From: Candidatus Amesbacteria bacterium RIFCSPLOWO2_01_FULL_49_25
GTDB taxonomy: Bacteria > Patescibacteriota > Microgenomatia > CAZETR01 > Amesbacteraceae
NCBI GenBank assembly: GCA_001773725.1
Contig: MEXP01000024.1
Coordinates: 1 to 47,368, forward strand
Direction of reading: 5' to 3'
Length of the DNA: 47,368 bases
Shown here: piece by piece, positions 1 through 10,040 of the stretch
Numbering within the stretch: position 1 is the first letter of the stretch
Layout of the letters: every line of letters starts with the position of its first letter
Position numbers and translations under genes: made by a program
The notes under the pieces: model-generated
Databases searched by the model: none
What the model was told of the DNA's origin: nothing
Seen by the model: only the letters and a program-made list of their open reading frames with translations

Positions 1-86
1 AGCTGGAATTCCAGCAAAAAACTTCGTCGGCTCCCTACGATCTCCAAGCCGCACTAGAGATTTGGCTAACCAAACTGGTAAGATAG
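1..86 (+). CDS. 3' end of an upstream CDS (partial, product unknown)
   Basis: Open frame from window start, ...LEFQQKTSSAPYDLQAALEIWLTKLVR*, stop at 84-86 just before the next ATG. Confidence 0.45.
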   Translation, partial: LEFQQKTSSAPYDLQAALEIWLTKLVR

Positions 87-91
87 TTTCA

Positions 92-2470
92 ATGCCCAAG
101 CTTTTCGGCACTTCAGGTATCCGCGGACCAGCCGATTCTCTTTTCACCAAAGACTTTTGTCAAAAAATTGGCCTCGTTTTCGGGACCTGGCTCAAATCAA
201 AAGGTAAAAACGGCCCCGTAGCCCTCGCCTACGATCCGCGCCAGTCTAGTCCCAGAATCAAGGATGGTCTAATTCAAGGTTTGTCTGCCGCTGGATTTTC
301 CGCTTTAGACCAAGGAGTTATCCCTACTCCAGCTTTAACTTATTTTCTCAAAAATTCCCCCCACGTCTCCGGTGCCGTCATGATCACCGGCAGTCATATT
401 AACGCCGACTTAAACGGCGTTAAACTCATGTTTGACGGCGAGGAAGTAACCAAACTTCATGAACTGGAAATTGAAAAATTGTTTTCTGACTCCAGGCTTA
501 AAACCGACAATTCAATACCCGATGTCAAATACGACTCTTCCGCCAAAGAATTGTATTTAAATTTATTAAAAAGCCTCTCCCACCCCCCGTACCCCAACTG
601 GAAAATAGTTCTCGACACTTCAAACGGAGCTCAAACGGGGATCATTCGCGATCTCTTCCTGGATCTAAAACTGGATTTTACTTGCACCAACTACTGCGAC
701 ATCCAGTCACCATTTTTTTCCGGAAAAGATACTGAAAAAGCCTCCGACTACGCCGACCTCTCTCGCCAAGTACTCCTCGCCCACGCTGACTTCGGCATCG
801 GCTTCGACGTCGACGGCGATCGGGTGATATTTGTGGACGAAAAAGGCCAATTCATTCCTGGCGACTACACCTGCGCCCTCCTCGCCCGTGATTCTTCCAG
901 CCCAGCCATTGTTACCCCCATCAGCACCTCATCCGTCATCGACCATATAGGAAAAAAGGTTTTCCGTACTCCAGTGGGATCCACCCACGTCGCCGCCAAG
1001 ATGAAAGAAGTCGGATCTACTTTCGGCTTCGAAGCCAATGGAGGAGCCATCAGCTCAGAAATCCACTTCGGTCGCGACGGAGCAGTTACTATGGTCAAAT
1101 TACTCAATTATCTAATCAAATCTTCATCGCCGCTTTCCCAAGCAGTCGATTCCTTACCTCACTTCGAAATTTTTCGGGACAAAATCGATTGTCCCTTCGA
1201 TAAATACTCTTCTATCTACTCGGCTGCTCAGGAAAAGTACCACGCCAGCCGAATCGATACTACCGACGGCGTCAAAATTTATCTATCACCCCAACAGTGG
1301 CTTCTCTTTCGCGGTTCCGGCAACGCCCCCGAATTTCGAGTGTTTGCCGAAAGCCCGGATCCTAATAGTGCCCGCAAATTAGGTCACGAAGGTCTAAACT
1401 TAGCCAGATCCATCATTCACCCCGTTCACAGCCAACCCGTCCGCCGCGACGATTCTCCGCCCTTGGACTCCCTGGGAGTCCTGGACTCTATCAAACAGTT
1501 CCCGGATCAATGCCGGCAAGTCCTTCATGAAATTGCCCAAAAGGCGATTCCCCCTCAATGCTTCCTGGTCCAAAATGTTGTCGTCTCAGGCATGGGCGGG
1601 TCAGCCTTGGGCGGCCGGATAATTTCCTGCCTCGACCGCCAAACTCTAAAAGTCCCAATTGTTGTCTCAACCCAATATCACCTTCCCAATTTTGTAAACG
1701 AAAAAACCCTGGTCATCCTCTCCAGCTATTCCGGAAATACCGAAGAAACTCTTTCTTCACTGGCGGAGGCTCGAGCCAGAGGCAGTCAGATGTTTATTAT
1801 TTCTGCGGGCGGGAAACTCGGCGAAATAGCAAAACAATTTGACATTCCAGCTTATATTTTCGACCCCGTTCACAATCCCAGTACCCAACCACGACTCGGA
1901 TTAGGATACAATATTCTCTCTGTTTTGTACCTCCTCTCCCGCTGCCAGCTTATTACTGCCGAGGAACCTCTTGACTCCCTGCCCCAATTTCTCACCAGCC
2001 GCCAAGGTGAGTCTTTCTCACAAATGGAACAAGTCGCCCAGAGACTGCACAACCGGCTGCCAATTTTAGTCAGCGCTGAGCACTTAATCGGAGCCGCCCA
2101 CGCCGCCAAAAACATGCTCAACGAAAATTCCAAAACCATGAGCGCCGCCTTCGATCTTCCCGAGCTGAACCACCATCTCCTTGAGGGCCTCGCCCACCCC
2201 TCATCAAACGCATCGCATTTAGCCTTCTTATTCATTATCTCCAAAAACTACCACCCCGAAGTCATCAAACGCATAGAACCCACGCAGGAAATTATTGGCA
2301 AAAACCACATCCCCGTCCTCAGCTGGTCCCCGTCAGCTCCCACTCGATTGTTCGAAGTCATGGATTTCGTCCAAGCCTCGGCTTATCTTTCTTATAGCTT
2401 ATCCCAAACTTATGGTGTTGACCCCGGTCCCATCCCTTGGGTAGACTGGATGAAAGATAAATTAAAGTAA
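92..2470 (+). CDS. Phosphoglucomutase/phosphomannomutase fused to a C-terminal phosphoglucose/phosphomannose isomerase-like SIS region
   Basis: N-term KLFGTSGIRG, TGSHINADLNGVK, GFDVDGDRV; C-term VVVSGMGGSALGGRII and SSYSGNTEETLS. ATG at 92 preferred over TTG at 62. Confidence 0.85.
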   Translation: MPKLFGTSGIRGPADSLFTKDFCQKIGLVFGTWLKSKGKNGPVALAYDPRQSSPRIKDGLIQGLSAAGFSALDQGVIPTPALTYFLKNSPHVSGAVMITGSHINADLNGVKLMFDGEEVTKLHELEIEKLFSDSRLKTDNSIPDVKYDSSAKELYLNLLKSLSHPPYPNWKIVLDTSNGAQTGIIRDLFLDLKLDFTCTNYCDIQSPFFSGKDTEKASDYADLSRQVLLAHADFGIGFDVDGDRVIFVDEKGQFIPGDYTCALLARDSSSPAIVTPISTSSVIDHIGKKVFRTPVGSTHVAAKMKEVGSTFGFEANGGAISSEIHFGRDGAVTMVKLLNYLIKSSSPLSQAVDSLPHFEIFRDKIDCPFDKYSSIYSAAQEKYHASRIDTTDGVKIYLSPQQWLLFRGSGNAPEFRVFAESPDPNSARKLGHEGLNLARSIIHPVHSQPVRRDDSPPLDSLGVLDSIKQFPDQCRQVLHEIAQKAIPPQCFLVQNVVVSGMGGSALGGRIISCLDRQTLKVPIVVSTQYHLPNFVNEKTLVILSSYSGNTEETLSSLAEARARGSQMFIISAGGKLGEIAKQFDIPAYIFDPVHNPSTQPRLGLGYNILSVLYLLSRCQLITAEEPLDSLPQFLTSRQGESFSQMEQVAQRLHNRLPILVSAEHLIGAAHAAKNMLNENSKTMSAAFDLPELNHHLLEGLAHPSSNASHLAFLFIISKNYHPEVIKRIEPTQEIIGKNHIPVLSWSPSAPTRLFEVMDFVQASAYLSYSLSQTYGVDPGPIPWVDWMKDKLK

Positions 2471-2477
2471 GAAGTCT

Positions 2478-4769
2478 ATGAAAAAAACTGCCAAATATAT
2501 CCGCTGGTTTTCCGAAATATCCAAAAGTGACATCGCTATAGCCGGCGGCAAAGGTGCCAATTTAGGCGAACTCACCCAGGCCAAGATACCCGTCCCACCG
2601 GGTTTTGTCATCCTCTCATCAGCCTATTTCGACTTCCTGGACGCCAACGACTTACGTCCCCAAATAAAAAACATTCTACTAAAATGCGATGTCTCAGATA
2701 CAAGACAACTTGAGTCCGCCTCCGATAAAGTCCAAAAACTCCTTCACTCTGCCGAAATGCCTGAACAAGTCTCCCAAGAGCTGTTTACCAGCTATGACCA
2801 GCTCGGCTCTAGCTTAGCCGTGGCAGTTCGCTCCTCAGCCACCGCCGAAGATCTGCCCGACGCCTCGTTTGCCGGTCAGCAGGAGTCTTATCTCAATGTC
2901 ATAGGCGATACAAATCTTTTAATAAAAGTTCGCCAATGCTGGGAGTCGCTTTTTGGCGCCCGGGCTATATTTTACCGAGACCAAAAAAAATTCGACCATT
3001 TCAAAGTGGGCATCGCCGTACCTGTCCAGAAAATGGTCCAGTCCGAAGTCTCCGGTGTCATGTTTACTACCGACCCCATCTCCCAAAATCGCGACCGCAT
3101 CATAGTCGAGGCGATCTACGGTCTGGGTGATTATATCGTCCAGGGTGTGGTCACCCCGGATCACTACGAAATATCCCGCGCTTCCGGCAAAATCACCGTC
3201 AAAATTCCCTCGACCCAAACTATCATGGAGGTCAGAAAGGCTCAAGGGGTAAAGCAAGTCCCTGTCCCCAAAAAACTCCAGGGTCTTCCCAAGCTTACTG
3301 ACAAGCAAATCTTAGAAATCGCCGATATTGGCAAAAGAATTCATCGTCACTATTTCTTTCCCCAGGACATCGAATGGGCCAGGGAAAATGGCAAGTTCTA
3401 CGTCGTCCAATCCCGTCCCATCACAACCTTAAAATCTGACCTTTCAAAAGAATATTCCCCCTCAAAACCTGCCCAAATTCACGCCAACCCTATTTTGAAA
3501 GGAGCACCCGCCTCACCGGGTCTTGTCTGGGGACCAGTCAAAATCATCGACGTCAAGCACTTAGACCAGGTCAAAGCCGGAGACATCATGGTTACCGATA
3601 TGACCACCCCGGACTTCGTGCCTGCTATGAAACGGGCCGCCGGTATCATTACCAATCGTGGCGGGCTCACCTCCCACGCCGCCATCGTCTCCCGCGAACT
3701 CGGCGTTCCCTGCATAGTCGGGACCTCCACCGCCACTACCGATCTCAAAAATGGCATGATCATCACCCTAAACGGCTCCACCGGCGAGATTTTTCCAGGT
3801 TCTCCCAGTCCCTCCTCACCCATTACCTCGCAAAACACCCAACCCTCTCCTTACAATTTCCAATTACCCAAAAATTTCAAGACTGCCACCAAACTTTACG
3901 TAAATTTGGCTGAACCCGAAGCCGCAGACAGAGTAGCCGAAAGAAACGTCGATGGAGTGGGACTTCTTAGGGCAGAATTCATGATCGCCAATCTTGGAGT
4001 CCACCCCAAAAAAGTCATCGCCGAAGGTAAGCAAAAACAGTACGTTCACGATCTGGCAGAATCAATGACCAAATTTTGTCGGGCCTTCGATCCCCGTCCC
4101 GTAATCTACCGAGCCACAGACTTCAAAACCAACGAATACCGCTCCCTCAAGGGCGGTGAGGCCTATGAACCCCAAGAATCAAATCCCATGCTTGGGTTTC
4201 GCGGAGCTCTCCGCTACATCAAAAACCCCGACGTCTTCAACCTCGAGCTGGAAGCCATTAAACGGGTCAGAAATACCCATGGTTACAAAAATTTACATCT
4301 CATGATCCCCTTTGTCTCATCGGTTCCTGAACTGGTCGATGTCAAAAAACTAGTCGCTGCTACCGGTCTTTATCGCTCTGGGTCATTCAAGCTTTGGATG
4401 ATGGTGGAAATTCCCTCAAATGTCATCCTCCTGGAAGACTTTATCAACGTCGGCCTGGATGGCGTCTCAATAGGCAGTAACGACCTCACCATGCTCATTT
4501 TGGGAACCGATCGGGACAACCAGGATGTAGCCCCCCAATTCGATGAGCGAAACCCCGCCGTCCTCTGGGCCTTGGAAAAGACTGTCAAGACCAGTCTAAA
4601 AATGGGCATTACCTGTGGAATATGCGGCCAAGCTCCATCCGAATATCCCGACCTGGTAGAAAAGCTGGTTAGCTGGGGGATTACCAGCATCTCAGTCAAT
4701 CCCGACGCCATCGAGCGTACTCGCGAAATCATTTATCATAATGAATTAAAAATAGTCAACAAAATTTAA
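2478..4769 (+). CDS. ppsA: Phosphoenolpyruvate synthase (pyruvate, water dikinase)
   Basis: N-term GGKGANLGEL, AVRSSATAEDLPDASFAGQQ; GGLTSHAAIVSRELGVPCIVG; C-term PEP-utilising TIM-barrel motifs. Confidence 0.93.
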   Translation: MKKTAKYIRWFSEISKSDIAIAGGKGANLGELTQAKIPVPPGFVILSSAYFDFLDANDLRPQIKNILLKCDVSDTRQLESASDKVQKLLHSAEMPEQVSQELFTSYDQLGSSLAVAVRSSATAEDLPDASFAGQQESYLNVIGDTNLLIKVRQCWESLFGARAIFYRDQKKFDHFKVGIAVPVQKMVQSEVSGVMFTTDPISQNRDRIIVEAIYGLGDYIVQGVVTPDHYEISRASGKITVKIPSTQTIMEVRKAQGVKQVPVPKKLQGLPKLTDKQILEIADIGKRIHRHYFFPQDIEWARENGKFYVVQSRPITTLKSDLSKEYSPSKPAQIHANPILKGAPASPGLVWGPVKIIDVKHLDQVKAGDIMVTDMTTPDFVPAMKRAAGIITNRGGLTSHAAIVSRELGVPCIVGTSTATTDLKNGMIITLNGSTGEIFPGSPSPSSPITSQNTQPSPYNFQLPKNFKTATKLYVNLAEPEAADRVAERNVDGVGLLRAEFMIANLGVHPKKVIAEGKQKQYVHDLAESMTKFCRAFDPRPVIYRATDFKTNEYRSLKGGEAYEPQESNPMLGFRGALRYIKNPDVFNLELEAIKRVRNTHGYKNLHLMIPFVSSVPELVDVKKLVAATGLYRSGSFKLWMMVEIPSNVILLEDFINVGLDGVSIGSNDLTMLILGTDRDNQDVAPQFDERNPAVLWALEKTVKTSLKMGITCGICGQAPSEYPDLVEKLVSWGITSISVNPDAIERTREIIYHNELKIVNKI

Positions 4770-4772
4770 GAT

Positions 4773-6038
4773 ATGCCCAAAATTCAAAAACTCTATGCCC
4801 GGGAAATTCTCGACTCCCGAGCCGACCCAACATTAGAAGTTGTTTCTATCCTGGACAGTGGTGACTACGGTATAGCCTCTGTCCCCTCAGGGACGTCAAC
4901 CAGCTCTTCGGAAGCTTTTGAACTGCGTGACAACGACCCTCGCCGCTATTTGGGCAGGGGAGTACTGGCCGCAATTTCCCGCGTTAATCAGGAAATAGCA
5001 TCAGCCGTTCTAGACAAGCCATTTACCAGCATCCTGGACCTCGACAAGTGGCTCATAGATTTAGACGGAACCCCCGAAAAGAAAAAACTCGGTGCCAACG
5101 CCATTCTTGGAGTTTCTATGGCGACCACCAAAGCTCTAGCCGCGTCTCTTCGCCAGCCGCTTTACAAATATATCGCCGATGTAATTGGCAACAAAGAACC
5201 TCTCTTCATTCCCAGCCCCGTCTTCAACATGATAAACGGCGGTAAACACGGAGCCGGCAATTTGGATTTCCAGGAGTTTCATATTATCTCCAGCAGGCTG
5301 CACCCCTTTGCCGAATCCCTGGAAACCGGAGTTGTAATTTACCAGACTATAAAACGCTTATTGGCCCGCCGGGGAGCCATCCACAGCGTCGGTTACGAAG
5401 GCGGGTTTGCTCCAAATTTGTTTACCAACCTGGACGCTCTTGAAATCCTCCAGGAAGCCATCATCGAAACCAACCACAAACCCGGCATAGACATCGAGTT
5501 GGGGTTGGACATCGCCGCCAACTCATTTTTCAAAGACAACCGTTACATTATCAAAGACCGAAGTTCGCCCATGGAAGCCAATGAATTCATTGACTACTTA
5601 AGAGATCTCAACAACCAATACCACCTGCGCCTGCTGGAAGATGCAATATCAGAGGCGGACTGGAAAAGCTGGATCAACCTCACCGCCGAATTAGGCAATA
5701 TTACCACCATTGTTGGAGACGACCTGTTAGCCACCAATTCCAAACTGGTGAAAAAAGCCGTAGCCGACAAAGCATGCAACGGAATACTCGTCAAATTGAA
5801 TGAAGTCGGAACTGTCTCGGAAACTCTCGAAGTTATCCACCAGGCCAACGCCGCCGGTTGGAAAGTTGTCGCCTCACACCGATCTGGCGAAACCAACGAC
5901 ACCTTTATTGCCGATTTCGCCGTTGGCATCGGCGCCGACTATGCCAAATTTGGCGCCCCAGCTAGAGGCGAGCGCGTCGCCAAATACAACCGCCTCCTCG
6001 CCATCGAAACCGAACTAACCCATCCCCCTGTCCCGTAG
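4773..6038 (+). CDS. eno: Enolase (divergent copy 1)
   Basis: EILDSRADPTLEV, PSGTSTSSSEA, GANAILGVSMA, INGGKHGAGNLDFQEF, GYEGGFAPN, VGDDLLATN, SHRSGETND, RGERVAKYNRL. Confidence 0.9.
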   Translation: MPKIQKLYAREILDSRADPTLEVVSILDSGDYGIASVPSGTSTSSSEAFELRDNDPRRYLGRGVLAAISRVNQEIASAVLDKPFTSILDLDKWLIDLDGTPEKKKLGANAILGVSMATTKALAASLRQPLYKYIADVIGNKEPLFIPSPVFNMINGGKHGAGNLDFQEFHIISSRLHPFAESLETGVVIYQTIKRLLARRGAIHSVGYEGGFAPNLFTNLDALEILQEAIIETNHKPGIDIELGLDIAANSFFKDNRYIIKDRSSPMEANEFIDYLRDLNNQYHLRLLEDAISEADWKSWINLTAELGNITTIVGDDLLATNSKLVKKAVADKACNGILVKLNEVGTVSETLEVIHQANAAGWKVVASHRSGETNDTFIADFAVGIGADYAKFGAPARGERVAKYNRLLAIETELTHPPVP

Positions 6039-7052
6039 TCTGTTATATTTAGCGATCCTTTCTCCCCTGTCCATGCCGCCGAATTTTACGAAGTCGGCTC
6101 CCACCTCCAACGCAAAATCCGCGATCCAATAGTCATTAGTTTCTTCTGCCCTGTGCGACACCACTATCGCCAAGTTATACTCCCGAGCCAACTTCACCGC
6201 CTCCAAAGTACCAGAAATTGTCCCGTTTTGATTGGGCTTTACAATTATCGCGTTAACAACTTGCGGAGCAAGTGCCCGTTTAATTCTCTCACTGTTTGTC
6301 ACCGTTAAATCATCTCCTACCACCATAATCTTTTGGCCGAATTCATCATAAAACTTTTTCCACTCGTCCCACTGCTCATCCGAATAAGGATCTTCAATCG
6401 AAGCGATGTTGTATTTTGCCTTCAGTTCTTTGTAGTCAATTCCCCCCATTACAAAACTTCCAGCCACATCCAGAGCAATTTTCTTATCAGCGAACACCTT
6501 CGAAATTGTATCCAAAGTCTTCAAATTGTCAAACCCCTCAGGTGAAAACGCACCCTCCGCCCCCACTGTAGTCTCGATTCCCGCGCTCTCCAGATAGTCT
6601 CTTAGCTTCCTAAAATCCTGCATCGCTTCTTCCACCGTGTCTTCCACCACGGCAAACTCTTGAATTGTAATCCCCGGATTGCCGTGTTTCCCCCCCTCAA
6701 ACATTAACGTAAAAAGTTTGGGAAACTTATTGTAAGTTTTAACTTCTCCCAAAGAAGCTCTCCAAAACGCCGCCGATATAGGGAGGGACGCATTACCCGC
6801 CATACCCGCCTCAACTAATATCCTGTCCAGTTCAGCCTGACTCATATCGGTTCCTACAATTTTCGGTTTTATGGCCGCGATCTGTGCCAATGCCCCCTCA
6901 ACCGTATCGTTCTTAACCTCGTATTTCCCCGCCGATATTCCGGCCGGCACCGCCGCCGAAAATTTATCTCTCTCCGTTACTACCGTCACCTCTACCGTCT
7001 CACTACCCATCGAAGAGATTATCTTTCTCGCTTCAACATCTGCCAACTTCAT
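6015..7052 (-). CDS. Enolase superfamily protein (divergent copy 2), likely start MKLADVEARK
   Basis: GGKHGNPGITIQEF, VGAEGAFSPEG, SIEDPYSDEQWDEW, VGDDLTVTN, VKPNQNGT, SHRAEETND, RGERIAKYNRL; the SGAST-type loop is AGISA and the N-terminus is atypical. Confidence 0.8.
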   Translation of the reverse strand: MKLADVEARKIISSMGSETVEVTVVTERDKFSAAVPAGISAGKYEVKNDTVEGALAQIAAIKPKIVGTDMSQAELDRILVEAGMAGNASLPISAAFWRASLGEVKTYNKFPKLFTLMFEGGKHGNPGITIQEFAVVEDTVEEAMQDFRKLRDYLESAGIETTVGAEGAFSPEGFDNLKTLDTISKVFADKKIALDVAGSFVMGGIDYKELKAKYNIASIEDPYSDEQWDEWKKFYDEFGQKIMVVGDDLTVTNSERIKRALAPQVVNAIIVKPNQNGTISGTLEAVKLAREYNLAIVVSHRAEETNDYWIADFALEVGADFVKFGGMDRGERIAKYNRLRDRGMG

Positions 7053-7057
7053 AACAA

Positions 7058-7080
7058 TATCATAGTATACTAGAAAAATG
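7058..7080. promoter_or_regulatory. Shared divergent -10 region for gpmI (+) and enolase-2 (-)
   Basis: Palindrome TAGTATACTA: TATACT-N6-ATG toward gpmI; the same palindrome reads TATACT toward the minus gene. Confidence 0.5.
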
Positions 7081-8730
7081 TCTTCCCGTCCCAAACCTGT
7101 TCTTCTTTGCATTATAGACGGCTGGGGCATCGCCCCCAAAGGACCAAGCAATGCCATTACTCAAGCCAAGATCCCCAATATTACAAATCTTTGGAAATCT
7201 TATCCCCACACCCAGCTCATCGCCCACGGTGAATCCGTGGGCTTACCCAAACGTGAACCCGGAAATACTGAAACCGGTCATCTCAATCTGGGAGCCGGCC
7301 GCATCGTCTACCAAGATCTGCCCAGAATCAACATGTCAATTGCCGACGGCACATTCTTCCAAAACGCCGCCCTCACGGCCGCAGCCACCCATGTCAAACA
7401 AAACCACTCACAGCTCCACTTCATCGGTTTGGTCGGGGGTGGAGGAGTTCACTCTGATATTTCGCACTTATTTGCTCTCTTAAGGTTTTATCACGATCAC
7501 GACCTAAAAAAAGTATTTATACATGTTGTCACCGACGGCCGCGATTCACCCCCCACTGCCTCCATGACATACCTCAAACAGCTTCAAACTGTCATGAACC
7601 GTGAATCCACGGGCCAAATCGCCTCAGTCATGGGCCGCTATTACGCCATGGACCGCGATTTCCGCTGGGACAGAACAGCCAAAGCCTATTTTTGCCTGAC
7701 CAAAGGTATCGGGAAATCCGCCCCAAATATTGAAACAGCTGTCACTCAAGCCTATACCGCCAATCAAACCGACGAATTTATTGACCCAACCAACATCACC
7801 GACAGCACAGGTCATCCCGTAGCTCTCATTCAACCGCACGACGCTGTAATTTTCTACAACTTCCGCATCGACCGGCCGCGCCAACTCTCCAAAGCATTTG
7901 TTCTACCCGACTTTGAAGAAACTGGCAACCTTGTAGGCTTCGACCCCTATGCCATCAAATACCTGCACAAGCACACCTTGGACGCCAAAATCGCCTCTCG
8001 TCAAAAACCCTTCACCCGGGGTCCAATCATCAAAGATTTGTATTTCGTCACCATGACCGAGTACGAGCAAGACATGCCGGTCCACATCGCTTTCCCCCCC
8101 CAGGCCGTCGACAACCCCCTCGGCCGCGTAATATCAGAAAATGGCTTAAGACAGCTGCGCATGTCCGAAAGTGAGAAAGAAAGATTTGTTACCTACTACT
8201 TCAACGGCCTGCGTGAAGACCCATTCCCCGGCGAAGAGCACATCATCATTCCTTCTCCCAAAGTTCCCACTTACGACAAGAAACCCGAAATGTCCGCTCG
8301 AGATCTTACTTCCAAATTAATCTCAGAAATAAAATCCGGTCAATATGACATGATAATTGTCAACTTCGCCAACCCCGATATGGTCGCCCATACCGGCAAC
8401 ATTCCCGCCGCAGTCATCGCCTGTGAAACCGTTGATGAATGTATAGGTCAAGTTAGCTCGGCAGTAATAGACGCCGGTGGGGTTTTTATGCTTACCGCCG
8501 ACCACGGAAATGTCGAAGAAATGATCAACGCCATGACCCAGTCCTCCGATACCGAGCACAACGCCAATCCCATCCCTTTCATCGTCGCCGCCAAAAATCT
8601 TACCAAACCAATTCAATTACCCCAGGGCATCCTTGCCGACGTCGCTCCCACCATCCTATCAGCCATGAACATTCCCATTCCCGTTTCCATGGTCGGCCGA
8701 AATCTCCTTTCGGATATTTCTCTCAGGTAA
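7078..8730 (+). CDS. gpmI: 2,3-bisphosphoglycerate-independent phosphoglycerate mutase
   Basis: LLCIIDGWGIAPKGPSNAI, GNTETGHLNLGAGRIVYQDL, HVVTDGRDSPP, TADHGNVEEM. Confidence 0.95.
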   Translation: MSSRPKPVLLCIIDGWGIAPKGPSNAITQAKIPNITNLWKSYPHTQLIAHGESVGLPKREPGNTETGHLNLGAGRIVYQDLPRINMSIADGTFFQNAALTAAATHVKQNHSQLHFIGLVGGGGVHSDISHLFALLRFYHDHDLKKVFIHVVTDGRDSPPTASMTYLKQLQTVMNRESTGQIASVMGRYYAMDRDFRWDRTAKAYFCLTKGIGKSAPNIETAVTQAYTANQTDEFIDPTNITDSTGHPVALIQPHDAVIFYNFRIDRPRQLSKAFVLPDFEETGNLVGFDPYAIKYLHKHTLDAKIASRQKPFTRGPIIKDLYFVTMTEYEQDMPVHIAFPPQAVDNPLGRVISENGLRQLRMSESEKERFVTYYFNGLREDPFPGEEHIIIPSPKVPTYDKKPEMSARDLTSKLISEIKSGQYDMIIVNFANPDMVAHTGNIPAAVIACETVDECIGQVSSAVIDAGGVFMLTADHGNVEEMINAMTQSSDTEHNANPIPFIVAAKNLTKPIQLPQGILADVAPTILSAMNIPIPVSMVGRNLLSDISLR

Positions 8731-9387
8731 CCACACCAGCACTGTCGCCTCACCCTTTATCTTCCCCAATCTGTCACCTAAAGCATACCCGACAAACTGC
8801 TCGTGTACTTTCGTCAATTCGCGGGCAATTATCACCTCAGCCTCCGGGTACCTCTCCAAAATTATCCTTAAAGTCTTTTCCAGCCTGGTCGGCGATTCGT
8901 ATATCACATGCGTCAGCCCCGAGAGTAGTTCCCACTTTTTAGGCAAAAATCCCAAAAACAAGAATTTGTTAGTCGGCAACCCGCTGGCAGACAACGCCGC
9001 CGTCACCGCAGCTGGCCCCGGGATAGGGGACACTCCAAAACCCGCAGCTCTCGCCGCCCTCACCACTTTATATCCCGGATCGGAAATCAGGGGCGTCCCC
9101 GCGTCACAGACCAGCGCCACATCGCTATGAACCAAGTAACCAAGCAACAAACTAACCATTCTCCCCTCATTCCAATCCCTCACTGAAATAAATTTTTGTT
9201 TAGGAATTAGAAATTCGAAATTAGAAATTACAAGGCGATACCTCTCTTTCACGATTTTAATCAACTGACCAGTATGTCGAGTATCTTCACATGCCACCAC
9301 AGGGACTGTGACTAAAGTATTAATCGCTCTGATTGTAATATCTTCCAGATTGCCAATCGGTGTCGCCACAATGTACAATGTTCCCAC
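8659..9387 (-). CDS. rsmI: 16S rRNA (cytidine-2'-O)-methyltransferase
   Basis: GTLYIVATPIGNLEDITIRAI, ACEDTRHTGQL, LVCDAGTPLISDPGY, PIPGPAAVTAALSASGLPT. GTG start at 9387 preceded by TATAAT-N6. Confidence 0.92.
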   Translation of the reverse strand: MGTLYIVATPIGNLEDITIRAINTLVTVPVVACEDTRHTGQLIKIVKERYRLVISNFEFLIPKQKFISVRDWNEGRMVSLLLGYLVHSDVALVCDAGTPLISDPGYKVVRAARAAGFGVSPIPGPAAVTAALSASGLPTNKFLFLGFLPKKWELLSGLTHVIYESPTRLEKTLRIILERYPEAEVIIARELTKVHEQFVGYALGDRLGKIKGEATVLVWLPERNIRKEISADHGNGNGNVHG

Positions 9388-9407
9388 GCTCAAATTATAC
9401 CCTTATC

Positions 9408-10037
9408 ATGAATTTTGACTTAATCGAAATCATCAAATCCGTAGGTTTACTGGGGGTCTTTGGTATCGTCTTTGCCGAATCCGGTCTGTTTTTCGGCTTT
9501 TTCCTTCCGGGAGATTCTCTCCTCTTCACGGCAGGGTTTCTGGCTTCCCAAAACCTCTTATCTCTGCCCTTACTCCTGCTTGGCAGTTTTATTTCAGCCG
9601 TCCTGGGAGATAATGTTGGCTACACCTTCGGCCTCAAAGTCGGCCCCAAACTTTTCAATAGACCCGATTCAAAATTATTCAAGAAAGAACATTTACAAAA
9701 AGCCCGCCATTTCTACGACAAACACGGACCCAAAACTATAGTTCTCGCCAGGTTTATGCCCTTCATCCGTACCTTCGCTCCCATCGTCGCCGGAGCCGCC
9801 GGGATGCACTATCCTACTTTTGTCACCTACAATCTCGTGGGCGGCCTTCTTTGGGGAATCGGTCTGCCCCTTTTAGGATACTCCTTGGGCCGAATAATTC
9901 CTCTCGAGCTCATGGATAAGTACCTTTTAGCCATCATCGTCACGATAGTCTTCTTATCGATTCTTCCGGGTATACTACACTATTTCAAACAAAAAACCTA
10001 CCTCAAAGACCAGGAAATTATTCAAAAAGGGCTCTAA
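9408..10037 (+). CDS. DedA family membrane protein
   Basis: ESGLFFGFFLPGDSLLFTAGF, ARFMPFIRTFAPIVAGAAGM; several TM segments. Confidence 0.9.
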   Translation: MNFDLIEIIKSVGLLGVFGIVFAESGLFFGFFLPGDSLLFTAGFLASQNLLSLPLLLLGSFISAVLGDNVGYTFGLKVGPKLFNRPDSKLFKKEHLQKARHFYDKHGPKTIVLARFMPFIRTFAPIVAGAAGMHYPTFVTYNLVGGLLWGIGLPLLGYSLGRIIPLELMDKYLLAIIVTIVFLSILPGILHYFKQKTYLKDQEIIQKGL

Positions 10038-10040
10038 ATA

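Noticed and set aside
865-4732. Antisense ORFs such as 865..1107, 1870..2244, 2919..3308, 3479..3838 and 4370..4732
   Set aside because: They lie opposite strong conserved genes, carry no recognisable domain and probably arise from the C-rich wobble pattern of the sense genes.
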